Positions 25,811 to 34,241 of a DNA stretch of 64,000 nt are shown one piece after another. The notes beneath the pieces are model-generated. The model did no database searches. It was given only the letters and a program-made list of their open reading frames with translations, and was not told the DNA's origin. The stretch comes from Actinoplanes teichomyceticus ATCC 31121 (GTDB lineage: Bacteria; Actinomycetota; Actinomycetes; Mycobacteriales; Micromonosporaceae). Position 1 is the stretch's first letter; every line of letters begins with the position of its first letter. Location of the stretch: positions 2,753,001 through 2,817,000 of the forward strand of contig NZ_CP023865.1 in the NCBI RefSeq assembly GCF_003711105.1, given 5' to 3'. A program made the translations under genes and the position numbers.

Positions 25811-27759
25811 TGCCGCTGCCCGCACCGAACCTCGACGACCGACGCTTCCAGCAGCTCGTCGACGAGGCCAAGAAGTTCATCCAGCAGCGCGCTCCCGAGT
25901 GGAGCGACCACAACGTGTCGGATCCCGGCGTGACGTTGATCGAGGCGTTCGCGCACATGGTCGATCAGTTGATCTACCGGCTCAACCGAGTGCCCGACAA
26001 GAACTACCTGGCCTTCCTCGACCTGATCGGGGTCCGGCTCTTCCCGCCGGCGGCGGCCCGCGGCGGCGTCACGTTCTGGTTGTCCGGCCCGCAGGAACAG
26101 CCCGTGCTGGTGCCGGCCGGCACCGAGGTGGCGACCGAGCGGACCGTCACCGAGGACGCCGTCGTCTTCACCACCTCGGCCGACCTGGCGATCGTGCCGT
26201 GCCGGCTCACCCGGCTCCGCCGGCATCCGGTCGCGGGCCCGCCGGCGGACCTGCTGGACGCGGTGATCGACGGCCGGGACATGTCGGTCTTCCAGCAGAC
26301 GCCGGCGGTCGGCGACAGTCTGCTCCTCGGCCTCTCCGCGCCGGTGCCGTCCTGCGCGGTGCTGCTCGAGCTGGACAGCCGGGTGGAGGGCGTCGGCGTC
26401 GACCCGCGGCAGCCGCCCCTGGTCTGGGAGGCGTGGACCGGCGAGGGCTGGGCGGCCTGCGACGTCGAACGGGACGACACCGGTGGCCTCAACAAGCCGG
26501 GCGACGTGATCCTGCACGTGCCCGCAGGCCACGTCACGTCGGTGCAGGCCGGTCAGGTGGCCGGGTGGCTGCGTTGCCGGCTCGTCGAACCGGAGCCGGG
26601 ACAGCCGTCCTACGCGCAGTCGCCGACCGTGCGGGCGGTCACCGCGGCCACCATCGGCGGCACGACACCGGCGATGCACGCCGAGACCGTCAGCGAGGAG
26701 ATGCTGGGCGACTCGGAGGGTGTTCCGGGACAGTGCTTCCTGGTGTCGCGGCCGCCGATCGTCGCCGGCGCCGAACCGCTGGTGGTCGAGACCTCGGACG
26801 GGGACTCCTGGACGCGCTGGACCGAGGTGGACAACTTCGCCGGCTCGGAGCCCTTCGACCGGCACGTGACCGTCGATCGCACCATCGGCGAGATCGGCTT
26901 CGGGCCGGCGGTGCGGCAGGCGGACGGCACGCTGCGGCAGTACGGCGCGGTGCCGGCGGTCGGTGCCCGGGTGCGGATCCGCCGGTACCGGACCGGTGGC
27001 GGGCGGCAGGGGAACGTGGCGCGGCGGGCGCTGTCGGTGCTGCGCAGCTCGATTCCGTACGTCAGCGTGGTGGAGAACCGCAACCCGGCCCTCGGCGGGG
27101 TGGACGGCGAGACGGTGGCCGAGGCCCGCATCCGTGGCCCGGTGCAGTTGCGCGCCCAGGACCGGGCGGTCACCGCGGCCGACTACGAGCTGCTCGCCCG
27201 GCAGGCGGCGCCGGCCGCGGCCCGGGTCCGGTGCCTGCCGGCCGGGGACGGCAGCGCGGCCGGGGGCGTGCGGCTGCTCGTCGTGCCGGCCGCGGTGCCG
27301 GACGAGACCGGGCGGCTCCCGTTCGAGGACCTGGTGCCCGACGACACCATGCTGGCCACCATCGCCGCCGACCTGGACGCCCGCCGGCCGATCGGCGCCA
27401 GGCTGGTCGTGGAGCCGCCGTTCTACCAGGGCGTCACCGTGGTGGCCCGGCTGCGGCCCCGCCCGGACGCGTCCGCGGTGCGGCTGCGCGCCCAGGCCGA
27501 GGAGGCGCTGTACCGGTATCTCGACCCGCTCCAGGGCGGACCGGACGGGCGCGGGTGGCCATTCGGCCGGCCAGTGCACTCGGGCGAGGTGTTCGGGGTG
27601 CTGCAACGGCTACCGGGTGTCGAGGTGGTGGAGGAGGTGCGGATGTTTCCCGCCGACCCGCTCACCGGCCGGCGCGGTGACGAGGTCACCCGCATCGAGC
27701 TGGACCGGCACGCCCTGGTCTTCTCGCACCAGCACCAGGTCCGGGTGGAGCAGCGATGA
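25810..27759 (+). CDS. gpJ/gp6-like baseplate wedge protein
   Basis: 649 residues. I took the ATG at 25810 (MPLPAPNLDDRRFQQLVDEA) because it overlaps the gp25 stop and matches where the family begins. The baseplate-J hallmark DHNVSDPGVTLIEAFAHMVD is near the N-terminus; EIGFGPAVRQADG, RRYRTGGGRQGNVARR and AQDRAVTAADYELLARQAAP mark the core. With gp25 and the following gene it forms the baseplate wedge. Confidence 0.94.
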   Translation: MPLPAPNLDDRRFQQLVDEAKKFIQQRAPEWSDHNVSDPGVTLIEAFAHMVDQLIYRLNRVPDKNYLAFLDLIGVRLFPPAAARGGVTFWLSGPQEQPVLVPAGTEVATERTVTEDAVVFTTSADLAIVPCRLTRLRRHPVAGPPADLLDAVIDGRDMSVFQQTPAVGDSLLLGLSAPVPSCAVLLELDSRVEGVGVDPRQPPLVWEAWTGEGWAACDVERDDTGGLNKPGDVILHVPAGHVTSVQAGQVAGWLRCRLVEPEPGQPSYAQSPTVRAVTAATIGGTTPAMHAETVSEEMLGDSEGVPGQCFLVSRPPIVAGAEPLVVETSDGDSWTRWTEVDNFAGSEPFDRHVTVDRTIGEIGFGPAVRQADGTLRQYGAVPAVGARVRIRRYRTGGGRQGNVARRALSVLRSSIPYVSVVENRNPALGGVDGETVAEARIRGPVQLRAQDRAVTAADYELLARQAAPAAARVRCLPAGDGSAAGGVRLLVVPAAVPDETGRLPFEDLVPDDTMLATIAADLDARRPIGARLVVEPPFYQGVTVVARLRPRPDASAVRLRAQAEEALYRYLDPLQGGPDGRGWPFGRPVHSGEVFGVLQRLPGVEVVEEVRMFPADPLTGRRGDEVTRIELDRHALVFSHQHQVRVEQR

Positions 27760-28304
27760 GCGGGCGGCGGGCCGCGGTGCCGGGCCTGCGGTCGCCGGAC
27801 CCGTTGGGGCGGCGGCTGCCGGCCGTGTACGCGGCGGACGAGTTGGCGCAGCGTATGACCGACGGCTTCGACCAGGTGCTGGCGCCGGTGCAGGCCACGC
27901 TGGACAGTCTGTGGGCGTACCTGTCCCCGGCCCTCGCGCCGGAGGACTTCGTCGACTGGCTGGGCGGCTGGGTCGGCGCCACGGCCGGGCCGGACCGGCC
28001 CGTCGGACAGCGCCGGGTCGCGGTGAGCACCGCGATCGCGACGCATCGGATCCGCGGGACCGCGGCCGGACTGCGGGCGGAGATCCGGGACGTGTTCGGG
28101 GTCGAGGCGGAGATCGTGGAGAGCGGTGGCACGTCGTGGTCGGCGACTCCGGGCACCGCCCTGCCCGGGAGCGCGGAACCGGACCTGCTGGTGCGGGTAC
28201 GGGTGGGGGAGCCGTCGAACGTGTTCGTGGAGCGGCTCCGGGAGTTCGTCGAGGGGAATCGGCCGGCTCATGTGCCGTGCCGGGTCGAGGTGTTGCCGCT
28301 ATGA
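27756..28304 (+). CDS. gpI/gp7-like baseplate protein (phage tail protein I-type)
   Basis: 182 residues with a 4-nt ATGA overlap with the gpJ gene. It has LPAVYAADELAQRMTDGFDQ, SLWAYLSPALAPEDFVDWLG, GWVGATAG and HRIRGTAAGLRAEIRDVFGV, the usual signature of the tail protein I/Pvc12-like wedge component. The family is often much larger in other eCIS; here it is the short form. No tail-fibre gene follows, which is the pattern for cytoplasmic actinobacterial systems. Confidence 0.88.
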   Translation: MSGRRAAVPGLRSPDPLGRRLPAVYAADELAQRMTDGFDQVLAPVQATLDSLWAYLSPALAPEDFVDWLGGWVGATAGPDRPVGQRRVAVSTAIATHRIRGTAAGLRAEIRDVFGVEAEIVESGGTSWSATPGTALPGSAEPDLLVRVRVGEPSNVFVERLREFVEGNRPAHVPCRVEVLPL

Positions 28305-29626
28305 CGTTGTGTGACAACTGCGGATCTCCGGTCACGCCGGGCGATGCGTTCTGCGGGGTGTGCGGGGCGTTCCTGGACTGGGCCGCGGCCGCGCCGCGAC
28401 CGGCGGCTTCCGGGCCGGTCGCGGCTGTGCCCGCGGGTCCGGGGGCGGTGCCGGAGGCGCCTGTGTCCGAGCCGCGACCGGCGGCTTCCGGCCTGGTGGG
28501 GGCGGTGCCGGAGGCGCCTGTGTCCGAGCCGCGACCGGCGGCTTCCGGCCTGGTGGGGGCGGTGCCGGAGGTGCCTGTGTCCGAGCCGCGACCGGCGGCT
28601 TCCGGGCCGGTGGCGGCGGTGCCGGAGGCGCCTGTGTCGGAGCCGCGACCGGCGGAAGAGGAGGCCGCGAGCCCGGAGCCGCCCGCGGCGGCCGAAACGC
28701 CGCAGGAGGCCCCGAGGGAGACGCCGGCGACCCCGGAGCCCGAGGAGCCGGACCCGCAGCGCCGCGCCGCCGCCCTGGTCATCCCGGTCGCCGAGGCCAC
28801 CCTCCGGCCGATAGCCGATCCCATCGTCGTACCGAAGGATCCCACCGCCGACCAACCCGGCGCGGTCCAGCCGGGCCGTCCCGTCGCCCCGCGCCCCGTC
28901 CTGCGCGAGTTCGCCGACGTCCCGGACATGGCGGGCGAGGTCACCTGCCCGAACTGCGAAGCCCGCAATCCCGCCGACCGTGCCTTCTGCCGCCGCTGCG
29001 GTCACTCCCTGCGCGCGGAGCGGGCCGTCGAGCGCACCCGCCGCCGCTTCCGCCTGCGCCTGCCTCGGAACCGCGGCCGGCTGCGCCGCCTGCTGGCCGT
29101 CCTGGCCGTCCTGGCCCTGCTGGTGGCTCTGGTGTGGGCTGGCGTGCAGTACGGCCCGCGCATGGTCGACGCCGTCCGGGACCGGACCGCCACTCCCAAG
29201 CTGGTCACCCCGGATGCCGTCACCGCATCCAGTTCCGCCCGCGGGCACGGCCCCTCGCTGATCAGCGACGGGCTGAACAATCGGTACTGGGCTCCGGCGG
29301 AGGGCAAGGGGAAGGGCGCCTGGGTGGAGCTGACGTTCGACAAGCCGATCCGGGTGCTCAACCTGATCGTGCACGGCGGTGTCTCCCCGCAGCAGCAGAA
29401 GTACGCCGGTCAGGGCCGCCCGGCCGATGTGCTGCTCACCCTTTGGACGCCGGACGGCAAGCACACCGACCGGGAGTTGCACCTGGTCGACCGATCCGGT
29501 CCGCAGACCTTCGAGATGGCCGTCGGCGACGTGACCCGGATGCGCCTGACCGTCAGGTCCGGTTACGGCCTGACCGGCGGCAAGGTCCCGGCGATCGCCG
29601 AGATCGAGGTGTTCAAGCGACCCTGA
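28301..29626 (+). CDS. Zinc-ribbon, membrane-spanning protein with discoidin-like C-terminal domain
   Basis: 441 residues from ATG 28301 (ATGA overlap). Order: zinc ribbon CDNC...CGVC (residues 4-21), a 57-bp-repeat region (about 51-125), acidic/Pro linker, second zinc ribbon CPNC...CRRC (about 216-234), an Arg-rich stretch, one membrane helix (about 264-286, LAVLAVLALLVALVWAGVQYG minus flanks), and a discoidin-like 'NADase-type glycan-binding' domain (about 299-441: SLISDGLNNRYWAP, WVELTFDKPIRVLNLIVHGG, AIAEIEVFK). It ends the structural operon. Position and topology suggest the membrane protein that Streptomyces systems use to link sheath contraction to the cell's own membrane (CisA-like); that link is from memory and not verified. 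The 3' end overlaps the convergent SARP gene by 14 bp. Confidence 0.88.
   Translation: MTLCDNCGSPVTPGDAFCGVCGAFLDWAAAAPRPAASGPVAAVPAGPGAVPEAPVSEPRPAASGLVGAVPEAPVSEPRPAASGLVGAVPEVPVSEPRPAASGPVAAVPEAPVSEPRPAEEEAASPEPPAAAETPQEAPRETPATPEPEEPDPQRRAAALVIPVAEATLRPIADPIVVPKDPTADQPGAVQPGRPVAPRPVLREFADVPDMAGEVTCPNCEARNPADRAFCRRCGHSLRAERAVERTRRRFRLRLPRNRGRLRRLLAVLAVLALLVALVWAGVQYGPRMVDAVRDRTATPKLVTPDAVTASSSARGHGPSLISDGLNNRYWAPAEGKGKGAWVELTFDKPIRVLNLIVHGGVSPQQQKYAGQGRPADVLLTLWTPDGKHTDRELHLVDRSGPQTFEMAVGDVTRMRLTVRSGYGLTGGKVPAIAEIEVFKRP
28451..28665 (+). repeat. 57-bp in-frame tandem repeat, about 3.8 copies
   Basis: Copies start at 28451, 28508, 28565 and 28622, each encoding PEAPVSEPRPAASGLVGAV or a close variant. 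Confidence 0.94.
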
Positions 29627-30344
29627 GGGGGCTGTTGAGCGGGACGCCGAGGGTGCGCAGGACATTCTCGTACTGCCGCCGGCTTCGTTCCGCCGCGGCC
29701 CGATCCCCGGCCCGCAACTGCGCCGCGATGAGCAGCCGCCACCCCGCGTCGTGGTGCTGGTCGAGGTCGAGCGCCCACCGTGCCGCCCGGGCCGCCGCCA
29801 CCGGCCGCCCGGCATCGAGCTCGAGGTCGGCCAGCCTCTCGGCGGCGTGCGCGGCCTGTGCCCGGTACCGTTCCCGGCTGGGGACGACCCAGTCGGCCGG
29901 TCCCTCCTCGGGGAGCAGATCGTCGGTGTGAAGCTGTAGCGCTGCCCGGAACAGCCGGATCGCCTCGCCCGGGTCGGTCGCCGCGGCGCGCCGCCCGGCC
30001 CGGTACGTCTGGGCGAACGCCGCCACGTCGAGGTCCATCGTCTCGGTGACCAGCCGGTACGTCGGCCCGCTGCGGACGATGTAGCGCGACGCCCCGCGGG
30101 CCACGCCCGGCTCGAGGAACGTGCGCAGCGTCGACACCGCCACGTGAAGGTTGTTGACCGCGCCGGCGGCGGTCATCTCCGGCCACAGCGCGTCTATGAT
30201 CTGCTCACGGTGCACCGGGCGGCCCTCGGCCGCGGCCAGGTAGCGCAACAGGGTGCGGCTGCGTGGCCGGATGGCGCCGAGGTCGAGAGCCCGTCCGTCC
30301 TCCTCGACTCGGAAACCGCCGAAACAGTACCAGCGCAGCGTCAT
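29613..30344 (-). CDS. SARP-like regulator (winged helix plus BTAD domain)
   Basis: 243 residues from ATG 30344 with GGAGA about 5 nt upstream. Residues 1-95 are an OmpR/PhoB-type winged helix (FGGFRVEEDGRALDLGAIRP, LLRYLAAAEGRPVHREQIID, ALWPEM, NNLHVAVSTLRTFLEP). Residues 97-240 are a bacterial transcriptional activation (BTAD) domain. There is no ATPase or TPR extension, so it is a short SARP. It is encoded convergently against the injection-system operon and overlaps its last gene. Activation of the CIS genes is plausible from position only. Confidence 0.88.
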   Translation of the reverse strand: MTLRWYCFGGFRVEEDGRALDLGAIRPRSRTLLRYLAAAEGRPVHREQIIDALWPEMTAAGAVNNLHVAVSTLRTFLEPGVARGASRYIVRSGPTYRLVTETMDLDVAAFAQTYRAGRRAAATDPGEAIRLFRAALQLHTDDLLPEEGPADWVVPSRERYRAQAAHAAERLADLELDAGRPVAAARAARWALDLDQHHDAGWRLLIAAQLRAGDRAAAERSRRQYENVLRTLGVPLNSPLRVA

Positions 30345-30630
30345 GATCTCTCCGTGGGGCATGGGGTGCGTCTGGGCCGTCAGGGCAACAGCGAATGACC
30401 AAAGAGGACAGATACTGTGCCCGACCGGGGTGAGTATCAACGACGCGGGCGGAACAACGGGAGGCGGCGTATGAAAATATCGTGTTACCGGCGACCCTGT
30501 GTATGCCGGTCTGTTTCGGTCCTATCGGTTCCTCAGCAGGGAAATCGACGACCGTACGGCTACCGCCGGGCGGTGACGGTCATTGCCTCGATGTCGCCCG
30601 AATCACAGTCGGTGGCCGGTGCCGCAGATC

Positions 30631-31223
30631 TCAGTTCTCCCCACCGGTGACCATGCGGGGGCCGCCGGCGGCGATCCGCCGGGCGTTCGCCTCCGCCTCG
30701 CGCTCACCGGCACCGCCCGGGTTCGTGACGTCCACCCCGCCGACCGTCGAGCCCGCGGTGGTGATCGGTTCGCCACGTGCGTCAGCTCGTGGATCCGGGT
30801 CTCCCGGCTCTGGCCGCCGGCTCCGTACACGATGGCGTTGCCAATCGTGAAGGCCTTGGCGTCCACCGCCGAGGCGGCCCGCTCGGCAGCCGGACCGCGG
30901 AACTCCCGGACTGCCGAGAGGTCCGGCGGGAAGGTCGGCTCCATCTCGCGCTGGAACGGCGTCTCCAGCGGGCGCCCGCCGCCCCGGAGTGCGGCATCCA
31001 CCAGACTGTCCGCACTCCCCGAGCCGCCATGCCTGCACCCGTCACCGCATCCGGCGTCGTGGCTGCGGGCCGCCAGCAGGTCGCCGGCCGCCCGGTTCCC
31101 GATCGTGCGTCGCAGCGCTGGCAGCCCCGGGTCGCCGCCACCGGTCCACCTGGCCGTGGCGGCGGGTGCGACTGCCCGTGCGGCCTCCACGCGTCCCTCG
31201 GCCGGCCGTCGGGTGCTGCCCAT
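30631..31223 (-). pseudogene. Frameshifted and truncated DUF4157 cargo-type gene
   Basis: The first frame (ATG 31223) reads LPALRRTIGNRAAGDLLAAR, then GRPLETPFQREMEPTFPPDL, AFTIGNAIVYGAGG and IHELTHVA, closely following the intact protein at 14515-16050. Just after HELTHVA the frame is lost. The next frame continues the same family as EPITTAGSTVGGVDVTNPGG and AGEREAEANARRIAAG, ending GGEN at 30631. Comparison with the paralogue (gtcaagccgatc against gcgaaccgatc) shows a single-base deletion near 30769. The 300-residue C-terminal toxin-like part is absent. The gene is therefore a recent paralogous remnant. Confidence 0.8.
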
Positions 31224-31478
31224 GCGCGCTCTTCCCTCACCGGGCGATGTCGTCTGACGTTAGCCCGTCCCGCCTGCGCCGTGTCGTCGGGCGGCGGGTT
31301 CCCGCCCCTCCCGGGCAATCATCGTGCCCCGCGGATCCCCGCCCGTGACGACCGGCGACCCGAGCGGTCGGGCCCCGCGAAGGCGCGGTGCAGAACACGC
31401 CGCTGTGGGCCGGTAATCACCCGGAGATAACCCGCTACAACTATCTGCTCGCCGCTGCGCAGCTGGATCGGTATCTCC

Positions 31479-31720
31479 TTGACCGTGGTGACGACTTGGC
31501 GGCGGGGGAGGCGTCGGAAGGATCGGGTGCCACGCGCCCGAGCCCGGCGGCCTCACGACGGCATGGTCACCCCGGAAGTGACGATCAGCGAACGGCCCGC
31601 CGAGGCCGAGGACCGCGCAATGCCGGGGCATGGGGAGGGGGACCTCATCATCGGACTGGACCGATCCGCGATCGGGACCCTGGTGGAACGCACAACCAGC
31701 GCGCGAGGACAGCCTGCCCG
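31479..31720 (+). pseudogene. IS30-family transposase fragment
   Basis: The frame reads [60 protein letters not shown] and LVERTT. This is the start of the IS30 DDE domain (first catalytic Asp in GDLIIG). The normal PGHWEGD reads PGHGEGD. Similarity stops after VERTT, so both the N-terminal HTH and the rest of the catalytic core are missing. No inverted repeats were identified. Confidence 0.75.
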
Positions 31721-31771
31721 AAACAACCTCAGAACCGACGGATTACACGGCCGGCGTTCAAGGACGAGGCG

Positions 31772-32110
31772 CTAGCCGGTCACCCCGCCGATCGCGGTGA
31801 CCAGGGCGGTCAGGGCGGTCAGCGCCTCGGTGCCCGGACGGGCGTACCGGAGGAGCTCCTCCAGCGCGGCCCGGGCCCGGCCCGGCCGGGCCAGCTCCTC
31901 CGGCGCCGCGGCCTCGACCTCGGCCAGGCTGCGGCCGGCCGCCTCCGGGTCCGGGAAATCACCCAGGTTGGTGCGTACCCGGCTGAGCAGCCGGGTCACC
32001 CCGGCCGCGTCGAGCCCGTTGTTCTGCTGGTTGAAGACGTTGTCGTGGCCGCCGAAGTTGTTCTGGCCGCCGCTGACGGCGCCGATGTGGAAGTTGTGCG
32101 AGTCAGGCAT
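31772..32110 (-). CDS. Small protein with GGQNNFGG motif, partner of upstream membrane protein
   Basis: 112 residues from ATG 32110, overlapping the upstream gene by 8 nt. The N-terminus [20 protein letters not shown] and VFNQQNN is Asn/Gly-rich and looks like a short beta element. The rest is helical ([38 protein letters not shown]). The upstream protein ends with nearly the same motif ([17 protein letters not shown]), so the two products probably share a binding or assembly function. No family recognised. Confidence 0.7.
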   Translation of the reverse strand: MPDSHNFHIGAVSGGQNNFGGHDNVFNQQNNGLDAAGVTRLLSRVRTNLGDFPDPEAAGRSLAEVEAAAPEELARPGRARAALEELLRYARPGTEALTALTALVTAIGGVTG

Positions 32111-33812
32111 CCGGGGTCCCTCCGCTCGTGGTGAACACGTTGCCGCTGCCACCGAAGTTGTTCTGCCCGCCGACGATCGTGCCGACCTGGACGAGGCTGC
32201 TGTTCTGCAGCGTGATCTGGTTGACCGCCTGGCGGAACTCGAGCGGGTCGACGCCCGCCTCGACGAGATAGTCGATGATCGCCTCGCCGACGATCCGGTC
32301 GACCAGCTTGACGTACTTGATGCCGTCGAGCTTCTGCAGGTAGCTCTCCGGGGCGGGGGAGGAGGCGAGGTCGCGCACGCTGATCCGGGCGCCGTAGTCG
32401 TGGGTCCGGAACTCGTCCGCCGCGCTGTCCGAGCGGTGCATCGCCCAGCGCAGCGCGACCGCCGCGCCGATCGACCGGACCAGCCGGACCGGGCCGGCCA
32501 CCACGTCGACGACGACGGTACGCAGGGCGGCGGCCAGGGCGTACGACCCGGCCTTCTCCGGGCGCAGGCTGTCGGCCAGCCGGCACTCCGGGCGCAGCGG
32601 CGGCAGCACGGTGCCGAGGAACTCCGCGTAGAGCATCCCGCCCTCGACCGCGACGTGCACGAACGCGCTGACCGAGATGCCCAGCGCCTGCGCGCCCAGG
32701 ATGACCCGGTCGTGCTGATCCTGGATGTCCTTGCCGCGCACCGGGATGACCACCCGCAGGTACTGCCGGAGCCCGCCCTGCGGATTGGCCACGATCGCGT
32801 CCACGGTGGCGTCGTCGGCCATCGTGTACGGCATCCGGGTGGTCGGGTCGAGCACCGGGTCGTTCTCGTCGCGGATCCCGTCGGCCACCACGTACGACCG
32901 GACGGACAGCCCGGCGACCCGCTGGCCCTCGTCCAGCCAGGGCGCGCGCATCGCCTCGATGGCGTGCTTGAGCCGCCGGTTCAGCGCCACCGCGTCGATG
33001 TGCACCGGCTGCTCCGGGCGCTTGCCGTCCGGGGTGCGCGGGCGCAGCGTCATGCTGAACGACCAGCCCTGCTCGACCCGGCCGCAGCCGAGGAACGGGT
33101 CGTCGTGGTGCACCACCACGTTGCCCCGCTGCGCGGCGGCGATCAGCGCCAGCCGGTCCTCGATCATGCTGTCCCGCATCCGGCGGCGCTGGTGCGCGGC
33201 GCCCGGGGCGAACTCGGTGGTGACGATCCGGTAGTCCGCGCGGCGGTGGAGGACCGACATCGCGGCGATCGCCAGCAGCAGGAGCAGGGCCATCCACGGC
33301 CGGTCCGGACGGTCGGTGGAGCCGGCCGGGCCGTACTCCTCGGCGAGGTCCCACAGCTGGAGGATCAGCATCGCCCCGCAGGCGGCCAGCAGTCCGGAGA
33401 CGAGCCAGCGGAGCCGGGTCAGCCGGAGGCGGCGCAGCAGCTGCCGCAGGCTGTCCGAGCGGGCGAACGCCACCACCGCGCCGAGCGCCGCGACCGCGAG
33501 CACGGTCGCCGGGCTGCACAGCGCGGCCGCGATCAGCAGGGCCGTCGCGATGGCGTGCCGCGCCGCGTTGCGGCGGCGGACCCGGAAGCACTGCCGGACG
33601 ATCGGGTCGAGGTCGAAGCCGTGCGACGGCGGGACCGACCGACGGGTCTCGCCGATCAGCTCGTCCACCACCGCGTCGGCGAAGCCGGGCACGAGGAAGG
33701 CGGCGCTGCACAGATAGCGGGTGGTGTTGCTCAGCCGATCACTGGAGCGCGTGTACAGCGGCATGGAGAGCGGGGCGCCGGGCGCCGGGCCGGGAGTGTG
33801 CAACGTGGTCAT
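32103..33812 (-). CDS. Multi-pass membrane protein of unknown function with C-terminal GGQNNFGG motif
   Basis: 569 residues from ATG 33812 (upstream in-frame starts exist but lack support). Helices at about 86-115, 131-152 and 174-190 put a large soluble domain (about 200-545) after the membrane part. That domain contains VVHHDDPFLGCGRVEQGWSF, RVVIPVRGKDIQDQHDRVIL and ISVSAFVHVAVEGGMLYAEF. The end (about 530-569) is [21 protein letters not shown] know of similar uncharacterised actinomycete membrane proteins but no function. It overlaps and probably is cotranslated with the gene at 31772. Confidence 0.75.
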   Translation of the reverse strand: MTTLHTPGPAPGAPLSMPLYTRSSDRLSNTTRYLCSAAFLVPGFADAVVDELIGETRRSVPPSHGFDLDPIVRQCFRVRRRNAARHAIATALLIAAALCSPATVLAVAALGAVVAFARSDSLRQLLRRLRLTRLRWLVSGLLAACGAMLILQLWDLAEEYGPAGSTDRPDRPWMALLLLLAIAAMSVLHRRADYRIVTTEFAPGAAHQRRRMRDSMIEDRLALIAAAQRGNVVVHHDDPFLGCGRVEQGWSFSMTLRPRTPDGKRPEQPVHIDAVALNRRLKHAIEAMRAPWLDEGQRVAGLSVRSYVVADGIRDENDPVLDPTTRMPYTMADDATVDAIVANPQGGLRQYLRVVIPVRGKDIQDQHDRVILGAQALGISVSAFVHVAVEGGMLYAEFLGTVLPPLRPECRLADSLRPEKAGSYALAAALRTVVVDVVAGPVRLVRSIGAAVALRWAMHRSDSAADEFRTHDYGARISVRDLASSPAPESYLQKLDGIKYVKLVDRIVGEAIIDYLVEAGVDPLEFRQAVNQITLQNSSLVQVGTIVGGQNNFGGSGNVFTTSGGTPDA

Positions 33813-33948
33813 CGGCGTCCGTCCGGGGTGTGCGGAGCGCATCCTGATCGCACGACGGTAGGCGCGGCCGCGCGATGTCGTCAATGGACTTCCCGGACGG
33901 CATGACCAGGGTGTCGGCCGGGGCGCACGAGCCGTTCGGCCGAGCGGC

Positions 33949-34107
33949 TCAGCCCCGGGCGAGATCGACGAAGAACGTGCCGATGTTGGTGAAGATCTCC
34001 GCGAAGCCGTCGCCGATGCTGCGCGCCACGTCGGCGGCCGGCCCGGGGCTGGTGCCGATCCAGAACACCAGCAGGAACAGCAGCACCCAGCCGAGCACCT
34101 TCTTCAT
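33949..34107 (-). CDS. 52-residue small membrane protein
   Basis: Starts MKKVLGWVLLFLLVFWIGTS and ends NIGTFFVDLARG. One N-terminal membrane helix (about 4-18) is followed by an amphipathic helix (DVARSIGDGFAEIFTNIGTF). Small proteins of this build occur widely in actinobacteria; some are annotated only as hypothetical. Start ATG 34107; upstream GGGGATCGCC gives a weak ribosome site. It is divergent from the MFS gene and could be a membrane microprotein or a membrane-active peptide. Confidence 0.6.
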   Translation of the reverse strand: MKKVLGWVLLFLLVFWIGTSPGPAADVARSIGDGFAEIFTNIGTFFVDLARG

Positions 34108-34209
34108 GGCGATCCCCACCCCCCACAGCGCGATCCATGATCCTCACACAGCCAGGGAGAACTGTAGGGAAGACGCGCCCGTTCCTGAGGCCGCTCACAG
34201 TAAAGTGGG

Positions 34210-34233
34210 AGTGACTTTCTTTTGACAGACACT
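34210..34233. promoter_or_regulatory. Imperfect palindrome upstream of the MFS gene, possible TetR operator
   Basis: Arms AGTGACTTTCT (34210-34220) and TGACAGACACT (34223-34233) match at 8 of 11 positions. It lies 8 nt before the MFS start, where a repressor would block the transcript shared with the downstream tetR gene. Confidence 0.4.
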
Positions 34234-34241
34234 CTCAGATT

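Noticed and set aside
28451..28665. CRISPR-like regular repeats
   Set aside because: The 57-bp units are contiguous, without spacers, and are in frame in a coding gene. The same holds for the arrays at 5112, 48281 and 63507. No cas genes are present.
31224..31478. Full IS30 element with inverted repeats
   Set aside because: Only part of the transposase remains and I could not find matching terminal inverted repeats on either side.
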